From positions 25,426,151-25,490,150 of the forward strand of contig OY540814.1 in assembly GCA_961205875.1 (NCBI GenBank): DNA of 64,000 bases, in the 5' to 3' direction. The DNA comes from Sialis fuliginosa. Its lineage: Eukaryota > Arthropoda > Insecta > Megaloptera > Sialidae. The position numbers and the translations under genes are program-made. Positions within the stretch are counted from its first letter, which is position 1; the number at the start of each line of letters is the position of its first letter. A model generated the notes under the pieces. The model was given only the letters and a program-made list of their open reading frames with translations. It searched no databases and was not told the origin of the DNA. This document shows positions 23,625 through 35,681 of the stretch, in pieces.

Positions 23625-23805
23625 CAAGTGCAATGCCCCAATATACAATATTCGGTGAGTATTTGTACTGCAATTTGTACAGCAGATGCCGCCCGCAGTT
23701 TTATTTTATTTCCGGCTATAATGAATACTTCGCCGGCCTTTATGTCCGAGTTATGGGATGCGCGCTGGGAAAGGAAGCGACGCAAAGAACACTTGTAAAA
23801 TTTTA
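23625..23805. promoter_or_regulatory. GC-rich unique island, candidate conserved non-coding element
   Basis: GCAGATGCCGCCCGCAGTTT, CTTCGCCGGCCTTTATGTCC and GTTATGGGATGCGCGCTGGG form a sharp GC-rich block in AT-rich DNA. Both strands stay open (61-65 codons), but neither has splice signals in a good arrangement or repeats elsewhere here. Could be an enhancer or a short exon; undecided. Confidence 0.3.
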
Positions 23806-24904
23806 TTTTTTTAATTAAGCGGTAATAACGTCAATTATATTGTAGGTACCTTCGTCGAGTTTAATTAAGGTGACGGATTGTATCGACAATTGTATTATTA
23901 AAATAAAGGTACAGAGAAACTTCTCAAAATCGATCAGTTGAAAGAGTAATAAAATAAATTAAAAAAATAATTTTTTTTGATAAAATGTACACGCAGATAT
24001 TTGGAAGATCTAAAATAGTTTTCTGAAAAATACTATATATAAAGTATGTATTCATATTTCTATCTTACGTATATGTATACAGGCTGGGTCATTTTAATCA
24101 ATCTATGTACTAAAATAACTCAAAATGTTGAAGCCATAGGCAAAAATATTTCGGATAAAATTTGATTGAGAAGAAGCGCACAAGTTGATAATTTTGTCTG
24201 GCCTTAAGAACGTGTCCTTAGGATTATTATAAGGTTACCCTTCTTTTTCTAAATAGAAACGTGTATTTTCTATTAGCAGTTTATTATTTGAAAAAAAGAA
24301 ATAACATTTTATTATTTTCCGAATAAATTAAACAAACTAGATTTTTAAAATAATAAAAAAATGTTACAGACAAAAGTCAAAATCAGTGGGATGAAGTTTT
24401 TTTTAAATAATATTCAGTATGTACTCGAGAAGATTTAGAATTAAGAACCTTTACCGACCAAAATGTTAAAAAGATTTTTCGTTTTGACAATGAAAAAGTT
24501 AATATAAAATAAGTATAATTATTAATATTTATGCATCGTTTTTATAAAACATGAAATTAGATTGTTAAGCATTATGTATGTAGAGACCATTTATCTTGCA
24601 AATTAACGCGATAAAATCTAACAAGCGAATCTAGTTAGGTTTTTTGTTCATGTACGGTTTCCAATTTCTTTCCCAGCTTCTTTATTGTGTATATGAAGGA
24701 AAAAATATAAGTAGAAATATATATCTTTTCTTCATACTCTCCGAAATTGGAAAACACAAGACATCAAAAGATATTGCATTTCTACGCTGTTGGCTTCTGA
24801 TAAAATATATAAATAACTTTGTACTTTCCTAAGAAGAAGTGAAAATAACATACAAAATAATGATATTTTATTTAATTTTTTTTTAATTGTATTTATTTTA
24901 TTTT
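23806..24904. other. AT-rich non-coding DNA
   Basis: A sequence TATACAGGCTGGGTCATTTT at about 24076 resembles the start of a TA-inserting element, but no matching end was found. Otherwise nothing recognisable. Confidence 0.35.
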
Positions 24905-25140
24905 AAACAAGCTGTTACCCGCGACTTCGTCCGGTTGGAATTTGTATTTTTTTTATAATCAATTTTTCTGGATACCCAGTAGCCAATGTCCTTCCTCAGG
25001 ATTAAATGAAACTATCTACTATCCAGGCCCAACTAATAAATCATAGGACAAACAGACAGACAGGGAACGAAAAGTGTTTTTCTTCACTTGAAACAGAAAG
25101 ATTAAGTAGAAATTTTGAAATTGGACAACATTTTTTCTGT
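24905..25140 (-). repeat. Common CTAG-type repeat, reverse, with adjoining family E fragment
   Basis: GCTGTTACCCGCGACTTCGT at 24910 is the reversed 3' end of the CTAG-type repeat. ATACCCAGTAGCCAATGTCC and TTCCTCAGGATT follow as its central block. From 25040 GAAACAGAAAGATTAAGTAG with AAATTTTGAAATTGG matches family E reversed. Confidence 0.6.
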
Positions 25141-26079
25141 ATTCAGAAATAATGACTGCATGTAGCTTCATTTATTTTCCTTGGAATATGGCAAGAAAGT
25201 ATAATTTATTATATGTAAAATCCCTTAATAATTGTATTTCAACCAAAAACTAAAAATTAGTCACTAGATAGCTATATTAATTCAATTCCATATACCTAGT
25301 AGTTTTGACTTCTGACAACTTAAATGTCAAATCTAAACACTAAATTTGGTCGACGACGTGTTAAATCTCTCTACACAAAATGTAACATATTACAGCTGCT
25401 TAAAAATCATTTATATAACTGACAAGTTACATTTCCATTATCTACAGTATTTGTCCATATTATATATATGTATATATACACTTGTGTTTAAATTCTATCC
25501 ATATCAAATGAGAAATGAGACACAATCTTGAAATCTGTTTTGAACCATTTTATTTATTCCATTTGAGATACTTTGTAAACGATATTTACAGACAAATGGT
25601 TTTAAATATTCTTTGGAATTTTCATCTTTAGAAATAAGATTTTAAATGATAAATATACAATATACATATGTATATTGTATATGAATGTGATACATCAATA
25701 TTTACATAATTTCTTCGTAAAAACCATCTAAATGTTTATAAAAAATAATGTTTTCATATATTTTTGCACAGTTTTCATGTTAATGTATAAAAATACTTGT
25801 CCTATAAATTCAATTGAACTATATAATAATAGGCATTATGTGCAAAATTTTTAATATTTCTTAAAACGAAGTTATCGTGAACTAAAGAAAATTCTACATC
25901 CTGACAGGCAGACACAAAAAAAACTCCCACATTAATTTACTGAATAAATAGAAGATATATGAAAAAAACTTATTTAAATCTTTTGTCACATTTAATTAAA
26001 AAGGATACGATCATGAGGGAAGCTATAATCTCCCACGAAAGATTTACAGCAACCTGTAGAGCTCACTTACGACTGACGT
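25141..26079. other. AT-rich non-coding DNA
   Basis: A short family G match lies at about 25868-25925 (GTTATCGTGAACTAAAG, TCTACATCCTGACAG). ATATACAATATACATATGTATATTGTATAT near 25650-25682 is a long A/T palindrome. No gene evidence. Confidence 0.4.
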
Positions 26080-26230
26080 TTGCTTGTACAAACACGTTCA
26101 GTTTCGCTTGTGCAATTGCGGCTTGCTAAGCTTGTCAAGCTTGCATGATTTAAATTCAATCCATCTTCAGGCGGCTTGTACAATTAAAATTATTACGCAA
26201 AATTATCCTACAGACTGCTTGTACAAAAAG
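26080..26230. repeat. Cluster of GCTTGTACAA words
   Basis: GCTTGTACAA occurs at 26082, 26174 and 26217, with a one-base variant GCTTGTGCAA at 26106 and related AAGCTTGTCAAGCTTGC at about 26129. The core TTGTACAA is palindromic. It could be a binding-site cluster or a degenerate short repeat. Confidence 0.45.
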
Positions 26231-26676
26231 ATTGATCATGCATTCTTGTTACGTGTGTAGCCACCTTTACTCGCAAATACATATCCAAGAAATTGTATGA
26301 AGTAGTATTTAATTATAAAATGTAATTAAGTTGTATTTTCTACGAATTTTATACAAGTTCTATTAAGATTGAATCATTTTGCGAATGCTTGGCGTGCGTC
26401 ACGTACGCACATAGATGTTATTTACACGAATTTAAGAAAGTTTCAGATGAACTAAAGGGCAAATTACTCCAGGGCTTTTGTACATAAATCAGTGACACAA
26501 AGTATTACTTTTGATCGTATTTATACGAATAAATTCATGGAACATATTAAAAACTAATTATAGGGATGTTTTCAACAAAATAAACATGAAATAGAATCAT
26601 GAAGATATAAATAAGTCATTCAAAGGCTTGAACAAATAACGTTAGTCTTCTTAAAAGACAGTTCAAGTTGGATATA

Positions 26677-27246
26677 TACAGTGTGTTCCACAAGATGAGT
26701 AATGAACAAAAGATTTTCGAATTTCGGAATGACATTTGGGGATCGAATCCTGCTTGATGTAAAACTAACGTATTTCAAAAATTTGTTGATTTGGTTTTTT
26801 ACAGAGTATTTCATAAGCAAAGTTGAAAAAAATTGCCAATAAAGCATCTTTATTCTTCAAAATAAGAATAAAATTACTAAAAAAAGTTGTTTAAAATGTA
26901 ATTTTGACACCACATACCCAATTTCAGAAATAAAATATCTACTTAATTTATTGAAAGTGTTAATTTTTTTAATGCTCTGAAATTCGAAATGAGGTTACAA
27001 AATTGCATTCTAAACAAACTTTCTTAGTAGATTTTTTCATATTTTGAAATATATCTATCGGTAGTTTGTTCTTGGTTATTTTTACAATTTTATTTATAAA
27101 AAATCCTGTAGAAGACCGAATGGACTGATTATTGGTATACTTTAGTTTTACATCAAGCAGGACTCGATCCCCAAATGTCATTCTAAGTCATTCAAATTTG
27201 TTTTGTCATTACACTTCTCGTTACATCTATCCTAGGACACACTGTA
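26677..27246. mobile_element. MITE with long TIRs and TA duplication (566 bp)
   Basis: The element spans 26679-27244. Ends are CAGTGTGTTCC... and ...GGACACACTG with TA on both sides. The inverted arms reach inward at least 100 bp: TGACATTTGGGGATCGAATC on the left matches, reversed, GACTCGATCCCCAAATGTCA on the right. Minus-strand open frames at 26620 and 26969 are mirror products of the arms. Tc1/mariner-like by ends and TSD. Confidence 0.85.
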
Positions 27247-28511
27247 TAAATGAAGTTTTCAATTAATTCACAAATAAATAATATATTGAAAGTGTTTTCT
27301 TGTTTATGTTTGTAAATCAAAAACTACAAAGGATGAAGTTGTATATTTAGGAACAGAATTAGTCTTTAAAATGTAGATAGTAGCTTCCTCACCATATCTG
27401 AAAGATAAAGGAAGCTATGTAAATTTTTTCTGAAATTTAGTTCCGTCATATTTGTTAAATAAACTAATGTATATTAAGAAATTCAGGGGGGTTTGGCCTC
27501 TAACTCTCCCAATTAAAAGATAGTAGATAATAATATATTTCTCTATTATCAAAAAAAAAATTCATAATATCTCAAAAACGATGCATGTTGTGAAAATTGT
27601 ATAAAATCTATTTTGTATAACATTAAATTTTCTATAAAAAACGTCATTACAGCTTTTGTAATAAAATATCACCTTATAAAGATATACTTATCTCCATTTG
27701 CAGAATTTTTCACAAAGAAACATATTTATGTTTTTAATATGTGTTTATAACATATTTTGCTTTATTATTAGTGGGTAGCTATGATATATAATATTTAATA
27801 AGATGATTAAAGGCTCTTTTGTCTATTCTAGTCTACGCCAAAGTCAATAAAGTGTATGTTATTAATAAGAGCGTGCTATATTGTCGTATGTGTGTGATTA
27901 TTATTGGAAATGCAGATATATTGAATATCTCTTATACGGTTTCCATGTTATCGAGACCTCGTTATCCAGCTCTATTAATTGTACAGAATATTGATTAAAC
28001 TGAATCGTTATATGCGTTTCGTAATTAAAATTCCACTCTACATATGAACTGTTAACTTGAGTAACTAGAATTTACAGAATCTTCAAAATAAATTGTTACA
28101 ATTTTTTTTATTTGAAAAATAAGATGTTTACAGAAAAAAATTACCAAGTTTGGAGGGGAAACATTTAATATGTTTTATTAACGATCTGAATGATAGTGAA
28201 AAAATATGAAACTTATCTTATCTAAGGGGGGATTAATAGATTAACTATAAATATATATTTAATAGTGGTTCTTAAATTTGCTAATATAAATTAACATATT
28301 AAAATTGGTTCTTAACTTTGCTTATGCTTAAAGAGTTTAAAATCTGTGTTAGTGTTGTGGAATTCCAAAAAAAAATTGAATAAATTGAAAAACTATATAT
28401 GCGAGACTCAACTCGTATTTACAAATTTTTCATTAAAATATTATCTGTAAATAATAATGATATTGTACTCTCTTTTAGATTCATTTTATTGTACTTAAAT
28501 ATATACTATGT
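27247..28511. other. Non-coding with a weak family E-like stretch
   Basis: About 27480-27690 (ATATCTCAAAAACGATGC, TATTTTGTATAACATTAAAT) resembles the 3' part of family E. The rest is AT-rich and unassigned. Confidence 0.35.
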
Positions 28512-28690
28512 AAATAGGTCAGTGGCGTACCTATGGGGAGTTAGGAGTCAGAATCCCTCCCCTCACTTGAATTTGTCAATATACATTATTGAATTTAACA
28601 ATTATGATAGATAAAAAATGAAAATTATTTATTACACGAAAAAAATGTAAAAACCTTCAATTTTTTTTCTGAGGCGCCACTGAAGTAGGT
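28512..28690. mobile_element. 163-bp hAT mini-element with 7/8 TSD
   Basis: The element spans 28520-28682. It begins CAGTGGCGTACCTATGGGGA and ends CTGAGGCGCCACTG. The flanks AAATAGGT and AAGTAGGT agree at 7 of 8 positions. One of the shortest hAT derivatives in the window. Confidence 0.85.
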
Positions 28691-28819
28691 ACTTATGGTG
28701 GAGTTAAAAATTTTAGCCTTTTACAGACAAGAGAGTTTCAATCCGATTACGAATATTCATACGAGAGCATACCTACTATACATATATAAGAAAATCCTAA
28801 CGCATTTAATTTAAAACTG

Positions 28820-28980
28820 AAACCGATGCTGGGTACAGCACGTACGGTTTCCACGCTGCGGTGTTGCAAGTTTCCGGGGAGGTATCGTTATCAATCATAA
28901 TTAGTTACATTAACCCGGGGATTGTGCGCAACCAGAGCGGCCGCTTGCATCGTATTAGTTACAGAAAATCGGGTTTCTTT
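28820..28980. promoter_or_regulatory. GC-rich unique island with homeodomain-like cores
   Basis: GGGTACAGCACGTACGGTTT, TTTCCGGGGAGGTATCG and CAGAGCGGCCGCTTGCATCG surround AATCATAATTAGTTACATTA, which contains TAAT/ATTA homeodomain cores. No open frame. Candidate conserved enhancer; function is inferred only from composition and motif. Confidence 0.35.
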
Positions 28981-29039
28981 TATTTAATCATAACATACTT
29001 AATAACAAAAAAAAACAGTTATGGAACACCTTAAGTTCA

Positions 29040-30029
29040 AGTTTTTAATTTTTTAAATAAATTCTTATATTTTTATATAATAACTAAATGATTCTACGTC
29101 TTATTTTCTTGTATTTTAGTCGATATTTGTATGATAAGTTGAAGTTCACTGCAGGAAATTTCACTAAAAAATTTCGAATTTTGGATTTCGTTAAAAGTAT
29201 GTTTATTGTATAGAAAATGACGTGAAAAGTTGTTTGTTTCAAACCGCAGATCTGTATCTCAAACCGTACTCGAGATATAGCCTCTCAAAGTTTTAGTTAT
29301 TTCAAATTTTTGGAGAAAAAAGGCCATAACTTTTGAACGCGTGGTCGGAATTGATTTTAGTTGACGGATTTGAAATCAGCGTGTCAAAATCTATATAATG
29401 ACATGTATAATACTTTAAAATCCGACAAAAAAATTTTGGTCAAAAATCGACATTTTTTTAAGGTATACCCCTTTGAATTTTTTCGATTTTTCGCGAAATT
29501 TTTTTTTTCGAGTTATAAGGTATTATACATGTCATTATATAGATTTTGACACGCTGATTCCAAATCCGTCAACTAAAATCAATTCCGACCACACGTTCAA
29601 AAGTTATGGCCTTTTTTCTCCAAAAATTTGAAAAAATTAAAACTTTGAGAGGCTATATCTCGAGAACGGTTTGAGATACAGACCTGCGGTTTGAAACAAA
29701 CAACTTTTCACGTCATTTTCTATACAATAAACATACTTTTAACGAAATCAAAAATTCGAAATTTTTTAGTGAAATTTCCTTCAACTCGTCATACAAATAT
29801 CGACTAAAAAACAAGAAAATAAGACGTAAAGGTATTATAATTTTATAATTGAGCGTGTAAATGAATATTAAATGCTATTTTTGGTTAAAATGTTTGGGTT
29901 ACGCATAAAGACGAATACTCTAATAATAGTTTTTAAATATTTGTTAACTAAAAACACAGATTTGTATTAATTTACCCATAAAGTAAGGGAAGCACTGCTT
30001 CCCCTGCTTCCATGGACGCTTCGCCACTG
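29040..30029. mobile_element. Palindromic ~0.8-kb element, copy 2
   Basis: Near-perfect inverted arms run from TCTACGTCTTATTTTCTTG at 29094 to CAAGAAAATAAGACGT ending near 29829, with the centre at about 29460. The best-conserved words are TGACATGTATAATACTTTAA and GTTTGTTTCAAACCGCAG. A hAT-like right end GCTTCGCCACTG stops at 30029 after CACTGCTTCCCCTGCTTCC. By comparison with the 52-kb copy it may be this element's terminus. No TSD could be proved. Confidence 0.8.
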
Positions 30030-30808
30030 TATAATGCTCAAAATAGGACGATAATAGACCACATTCCAACCTTTGCTTGGGGTGTACAATAACTAACTGG
30101 ACTATATAAAACCCATTAAAATTTAAAACAAAACTATCTCAAACTCCCATTGAGATAATTAATATTTAATATAATTAATAGTCAGGTACAAAGAAACAAT
30201 ATAAGTTAATTAAGGGACCTACATACATGCACATATAAATATCCATCCAATAAAACAATACGTAATTATATCTGCGCCATATATTACGTTGTAATGTATG
30301 TATGTTCGAAAAATGCAAATTCTACATGACAACCGTGCTAATTATTTTAACTCACGCTGATAGTTTCGTTGCTAAGTAAATTATTTAACGACTCCTACTA
30401 ATTTCTATGAGGTAAAAACCAGTTTGCGAATCTAATTTAATTACTACACAGCTTCTCTATCACGAACAAATGTATTATACTCGTAACTCGTAGTGGAATC
30501 TATATAGGTATATGCATTTATGTATTTACCAGTGGCCGTACAATAGGGTTTTATAAGAGAAATACAATAATGAAAATATTTATCTGCCTATAAATATTTT
30601 TATTATTTGTTATATTATAATTTTATTTAATTTGTTTAGAACTCCCTTAAAGTATATTATCTAATTTTTTAATCTAATTCACTTAAAACTATCAGGAAAC
30701 ATTTTCAAGATTATGTACTTAAAAAAAATGCAGAAACCCAAAAAGCGCACTTTTTCTTTTACAATTAGACACGACGTCTTAAGATTAAAATCCTAGCGGT
30801 TTAATAAT
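30030..30808. other. AT-rich non-coding DNA
   Basis: No exon or transposon end recognised. Confidence 0.4.
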
Positions 30809-31515
30809 ATACAGTCGGGACTCGTTTATTGTAACTCTCGTTTATCGTAAATGCCGACTTTCGTTTATTGTAAATTTTTTCTCCTTCTCCACCTCCCACC
30901 ATTCTCAAGTCATGGCGTAAACGAACATATTTTTGAAATTTTTGTAGAATTAATTAGAGACACTTATCACCGTCGTCACTCGTCACCTTGCTCATATTCG
31001 AAATTAAAAGTAAAGTAAAATTATTTCACTATCACGATTAACTATTAACGATAAATATTAATTAAATACCAAGGTTTACATACATAGTCTCTATAGCTCC
31101 TTGACCAATCAGCGTTGGCGCGGGATTTCAAGTCACCACGAAGACGTATTCAAATGTTTGACATCACAGAACGTATTGCCAACTTAAGAATAGTAAAAAT
31201 GACACTTCCCGAATAGACAAAATTGTCTGTGATAGCTTTTTCATGATTTTGCAATGTCGAATTTGTAATTCTTTGATTGCATATGTTGTTAAAATATCAA
31301 AAAATACGAAGACAAGAATAAATAAAGGACTTCTTGTATTTGATATTCTATTATACATTTATAACATTTGAATACATCTTCGTGGTGATGTCAATTCCCG
31401 CGCCAACGCTGATTGGTTAAGGATCTACACATAACTTGGTGGGAGCCCCTCTCGACTTAAAATAAACGTGAATTTCTCGTGTCAAACGGTTTAAAATAAA
31501 TGAGTCCCGACTGTA
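30809..31515. mobile_element. Pogo/TA-type element (703 bp) hosting a nested MITE
   Basis: The element spans 30811-31513. It begins CAGTCGGGACTCGTTTATTG. Its end TAAATGAGTCCCGACTG is the reverse complement with few changes, and TA flanks both sides. Repeated TCGTTTATTGTAA words inside the left end are characteristic of pogo-like termini. A second, independent inverted-repeat element occupies 31099-31422. No transposase is open. Confidence 0.85.
31099..31422. mobile_element. Nested MITE with ~50-60-bp TIRs
   Basis: The left arm CCTTGACCAATCAGCGTTGG runs from 31099 and continues GCGCGGGATTTCAAGTC and CACCACGAAGACGTATTCAA. The right arm 31375-31422 is the reverse complement, ending AACGCTGATTGGTTAAGG. 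The arms are much more GC-rich than the interior. No clear TSD. Confidence 0.75.
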
Positions 31516-31791
31516 TATAGATCGAAAGGTTCTACTGGTTCGCAGTAGGTACAGCTTAGATTCAAAACATTGGTTTACAAGCACCCTTAACAGGATAATA
31601 TTCACTGATCGCGATAACGAACAATATCGCCTACATGTATCTCGCGTCATCGACTCATTACTCAGGACTTAATACACGCATGCACTCATAGCGGTTATGT
31701 TCTACATATGTAATACATCACGCCAACACGTATGTACAACAAAACAATCAGTATGCTGATGCTTAAAGTTGCGAGGGTGTGTGCGTTCATG

Positions 31792-32181
31792 TACAGTCGC
31801 CTGCAGAACTCGTCTGGCACCCTAAAGACAGAATCGCTTACAACAGATTCCAAATTTAAAGACAAACATCATTGGTTATCTTTTTCTATCAAGTTTAATA
31901 TATTTAAATACTAAAATTCGGAATATCAAATATTTATTGCCACAAAATTTACGTATACAATTTTCAATAGATTACATAATAATTTAATTGCACAAATATA
32001 TATGAGTACTATAAACGAAGAGTAGTTCTTTATCTAACAAATGAATTTCAAAATATCTGTCTTTGTTTGATACATGGAGAAATGATTTAAATATTATAAC
32101 AATCAAATGGGAGGAGCCTACTAATTTTGTGATAAACGAAAATGAATACAAACTGCAAGACCATTAATGCAGGCGACTTTA
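31792..32181 (+). mobile_element. Family A MITE, copy 3 (386 bp)
   Basis: The element spans 31794-32179. It begins CAGTCGCCTGCAGAACTCGT. Its right end TGCAGGCGACT carries a G-to-T change in the terminal base, followed by TA; TA also precedes the left end. It is about 390 bp like the copies at 34844 and 54259. Confidence 0.88.
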
Positions 32182-32188
32182 CATATAG

Positions 32189-32215
32189 CAGTGTCGGATT
32201 TAGGGGGGGGGGCAA
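32189..32215 (+). mobile_element. hAT left terminus with G-run
   Basis: CAGTGTCGGATTTAGGGGGG is a typical hAT left end of the CAGTG-CGG-TTTAG type. No partner terminus was found downstream. It sits about 8 bp after the family A element. Confidence 0.45.
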
Positions 32216-32604
32216 ATGTCAAGCTTAATTAATCATATTTCAAAATACATGATTTCATTTTGCATTATAATTGGCACATTTTTAGCTAAATGTGTTTAAA
32301 TAAGCATTATATTTTATTAAGAATAAGAAAAAGAAAAAACCTCTTTAAAAACTTTTATTAAAAACGTGTTCGTATTACTTTCAAAATTAAATTTTGTAAT
32401 TAAACCATTCGTATGGAAACAGGGTTGTCTTATAATGAAACTATAAACCTCATTTCAACAAAATATGGTCTTATTATTAAAAATTTTATATTCTTATATT
32501 AATAGTTTTAATAGTCTATTGTATTTTATATATGTTGATTATTAAATATGTATACGTATATTAAGGAATTATGTAGATAAATAGGTCGCTATTACAACCA
32601 TGCT

Positions 32605-32690
32605 AACCATACTAATATTATAAATGCGCGAAAATGTCTGTGTCTGTTACATTTTCATGGCTAAACCACTGAACCGATCTTAATTAAAAA
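32605..32690 (+). repeat. Common CTAG-type repeat, 5' fragment
   Basis: CTAATATTATAAATGCGCGA, CTGTTACATTTTCATGGC and TAAACCACTGAACCGATC match copies at 612 and 44671; the downstream part is missing. Confidence 0.65.
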
Positions 32691-32994
32691 GAATAAAATA
32701 GTTATTTCATTAAAAAATATCGGTATGGAGAACCATACATGACTTCCATGTTCTTTCTATGTTTTTAAATATAATGTCAAAAACATAATACACATTCGTA
32801 GAACAACTAATTTGACAATCTGAATTTAGTTGCCTTTGTTTCCAAGGCAACATGAATTAATGACGTATTAATTAGTATTTAAAATTCAAATTTTAAGTGT
32901 GTTTTTCACCCCTTTAATGGCTGTTTGGGCACGTACAAATAATAAATGCCCCTTAGATTCAATTGAACTGCAAATGTACAAAATCTTATCAAAA

Positions 32995-33320
32995 TTAGTG
33001 AGATAATACTCGCAATGTTCACTTTTTAGACGAAAAAAGTTACAAAATTTCGAATATTTCCAAAACCCCTAATCCGATTAGCACCAAAATCAATAGGTCT
33101 GGAGTACTCACTGAGACAAACATTTTCCCCAAAAATAATTCAGATCGGTACATTTTTACAGTAGTTATCGTGAACGAAATAAAAATCTACATCCTGACAC
33201 ACAGACACACGGACACACGCACAGCCGCCATGCGGAAATTAACTTTTCTTTACGTTTTGAAGTTAGTACAATCAGAATTTGTCATTATCTCGGACACGAT
33301 TTTTCGATGGTATTACAATA
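32995..33320 (+). repeat. Interspersed repeat family G
   Basis: CCTAATCCGATTAGCACCAA, GTTATCGTGAACGAAATA, CTACATCCTGACACACAG and GCCGCCATGCGGAAATTAAC form a complex block. A short piece recurs at 25868-25925. GCCGCCATGCGG contains a small inverted repeat. Class unknown. Confidence 0.45.
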
Positions 33321-33879
33321 CTTAAAGTAAAATCGATTTTTCATTGTTAGGTTCAAAGTATAATATGTCTAATCCATTTCTCATCAACTAGGTGCTATAT
33401 AAATATAGTCAATACAAATAACTTTGATAATAATCAGTATTCATTTCCCGATCCATCCCTATATATATATTATTATATTTCGCGTGTAAAGGGTCCTTTA
33501 TGTCAATACAAGGAATCAAGGACAGAATACGAAATTATCAAAAGATGTATAAGGAGGTCCAGAATATTAAGATTGATGTCTTCATAAAAGTCACTGGTTG
33601 TTACAATATGTATAATTTGGAGGGATGAAAATGCAATATTTCATATTAAACTGGGATGAAATTTTGTGATTTACGACTGCATATTAATCTTACTTGTATG
33701 CAGTTTTAAAAGTACAGTTAGTATTTTTTTAATATGTTGAATACTTTGGAACATAAATCAAGTAAACTTCAGTTTGATCATAAAGTGGTCGTTATATTTT
33801 CTAATATTACGTATTAAAATGTTAAATCAGCAGAATTTTAAAAAGGGTTTAAAAATATTTATACTTAAGATAAAAACTT

Positions 33880-33990
33880 TTTGTTGAATGAGTTTTTAAG
33901 GTTCTGAAGAAATTCTATTAATCTCACTTTATCGTTTGTCCGTCCGCCCGTTACAGTCATAAGAAAATATCTCGTTGACTTTATAAGCCT
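33880..33990 (-). repeat. (GGAC)n-associated repeat, reverse copy
   Basis: GGTTCTGAAGAAATTCTATT, then AATCTCACTTTATCGTTTGT and CCGTCCGCCCG, match reversed the block at 40500-40590 (GGACGGACGGACGACAAAGT, GAGATTAATAGTTTCTTCGG). Such GACGGACGGAC...ACAAAGTGA...GGTTCC tails are common in lepidopteran interspersed repeats. Confidence 0.55.
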
Positions 33991-34489
33991 GAACTATATA
34001 ATTTTAACTGATCATGTAAAATTAAGACCCTCAAATATTATGACAAAAATTTGGAAAAAAACATTTTTTTTAACAAAGGCATGTAGATTTAAATCATTAG
34101 GATTTGACCATATTTTTATTTTCTTTCATATTCAAAAATAGGAACTACTGACTCAAAAATTTGAAAATAATAATAACAGGACTTTAGTGATACTACCAAT
34201 AACAAATACAAAAGTCTGCAGTATCATTTCTAGTTTTGACAAAACAATTTTTTTATTAAATAGATAATACTAAATCCTACATTATTTATTTGACACTTTT
34301 TTAAATTCGAGTCGCTTAAGAAATATTCACGATAAAAAATTTCTAGTAGGCTATGAAAATTTTGTGGGATTTAAATGCACCCATCTTAAAGATAACTTTT
34401 GTCTCATTTAAACGAATCCCAATCTCTTATAGTTTCCGAAAAAAAAAACTGACACACTTTTCTGGTAACTTAATTTTATTATGACAGTA

Positions 34490-34512
34490 AAAAAAATCTG
34501 GTGACGCCACTG
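34490..34512. mobile_element. hAT right terminus (solo)
   Basis: AATCTGGTGACGCCACTG matches the reversed hAT end CAGTGGCGTCAC. No left partner was found nearby. Confidence 0.4.
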
Positions 34513-34841
34513 TACGTATATGTATCGCCTCTGTTACAACACATTTCAGTCTATTCTTACCGCATTTGAACATAGTCCTCTAATAAATAAGTCATCAGGC
34601 TTGAACGTATTTTATTATTATTTCCTGTATTTACCCAAACAAATTATACATCTCAATACAGAGAAGATAATGAACGTACTTCAGGATTTACGAGTGCTCT
34701 AAATTACACTGAAAACAATATACTATCTGTGTTTACCTGCGCGACACACGTGCGTCTGTGTGTCTGTCTGTGTTTGTGTATCAATGAAAGCTTTAACATA
34801 GATTAACCGTGCTTATTTTAGTGTTTACATTTGTACCTATG

Positions 34842-35235
34842 TACAGTCACCTGCATTAATGGTCTTGCAGTTTGTATTCATATTCGTTTATCACAAACTT
34901 AGTAGGCTCCTCCCATTTGATTATTATATTTAATATTTAAATCATTTCTCCATGTATCAAACAAAGACAGATATTTTGAAATTAATTTGCTAGATAAAGA
35001 ACTCCTCTTCGTTTACAGTATTCATATATATTTGTGCAATTAAATTATTATGTAATCTATAGAAAAATGTATACGTAAATTTTGTGGCAATAAATATTTG
35101 ATATTCCGAATTTTAGTATTTAAATATATAAAACTTGATAGAAAAGATAACCGATGATGTTTGTCTTTAAATTTGGAATCTGTTGTAAGAGATTCTAGCC
35201 TTTAGGGTGCCAGACGAGTTCTGCAGGCGACTGTA
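34842..35235 (-). mobile_element. Family A MITE, copy 4 (390 bp)
   Basis: The element spans 34844-35233 in reverse orientation. It begins CAGTCACCTGCATTAATGG and ends GAGTTCTGCAGGCGACTG, with TA on both sides. One of the two cleanest full-length copies, with both terminal inverted repeats intact. Confidence 0.9.
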
Positions 35236-35681
35236 CATGCTGAAGTTATATTATAGGTATCTCCGACAATTGATCAATTTATTAATTATTTGACAATGCC
35301 AGATATAATTACATATACAGGATGTAGAAAAAGTATATATTCGTCTTAGAGAAGGTTTACTTTTTTTCTATATCGGAGACCTAAATGGTACACTGAAACC
35401 GAAGGTTTGCGAGATATTTTAATATAAAATTACCGAAAATTATGATTTTGGTCATATTCTAGCACGGATCTAGGTTTACACTTTGGGGGGGGGGGCATGG
35501 TTTAGAAAACAATAATAAAATAAAAAATAAATAATTTGAGGACATAGGCGCTGACTTTTTATCCATATACACTCATCAAATTAATTGAAGGGTCAAATTT
35601 TCGAACCTCTATAATAATTGGAAAAAAATTATCGTCCCAATGCATCCCTATGTTTGTGGACCAAGGAAAAAAATTTAGATC

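Noticed and set aside
24076-24110. TATACAGGCTGGGTCATTTT as start of a TA element
   Set aside because: No matching reverse-complement end was found within several kilobases.
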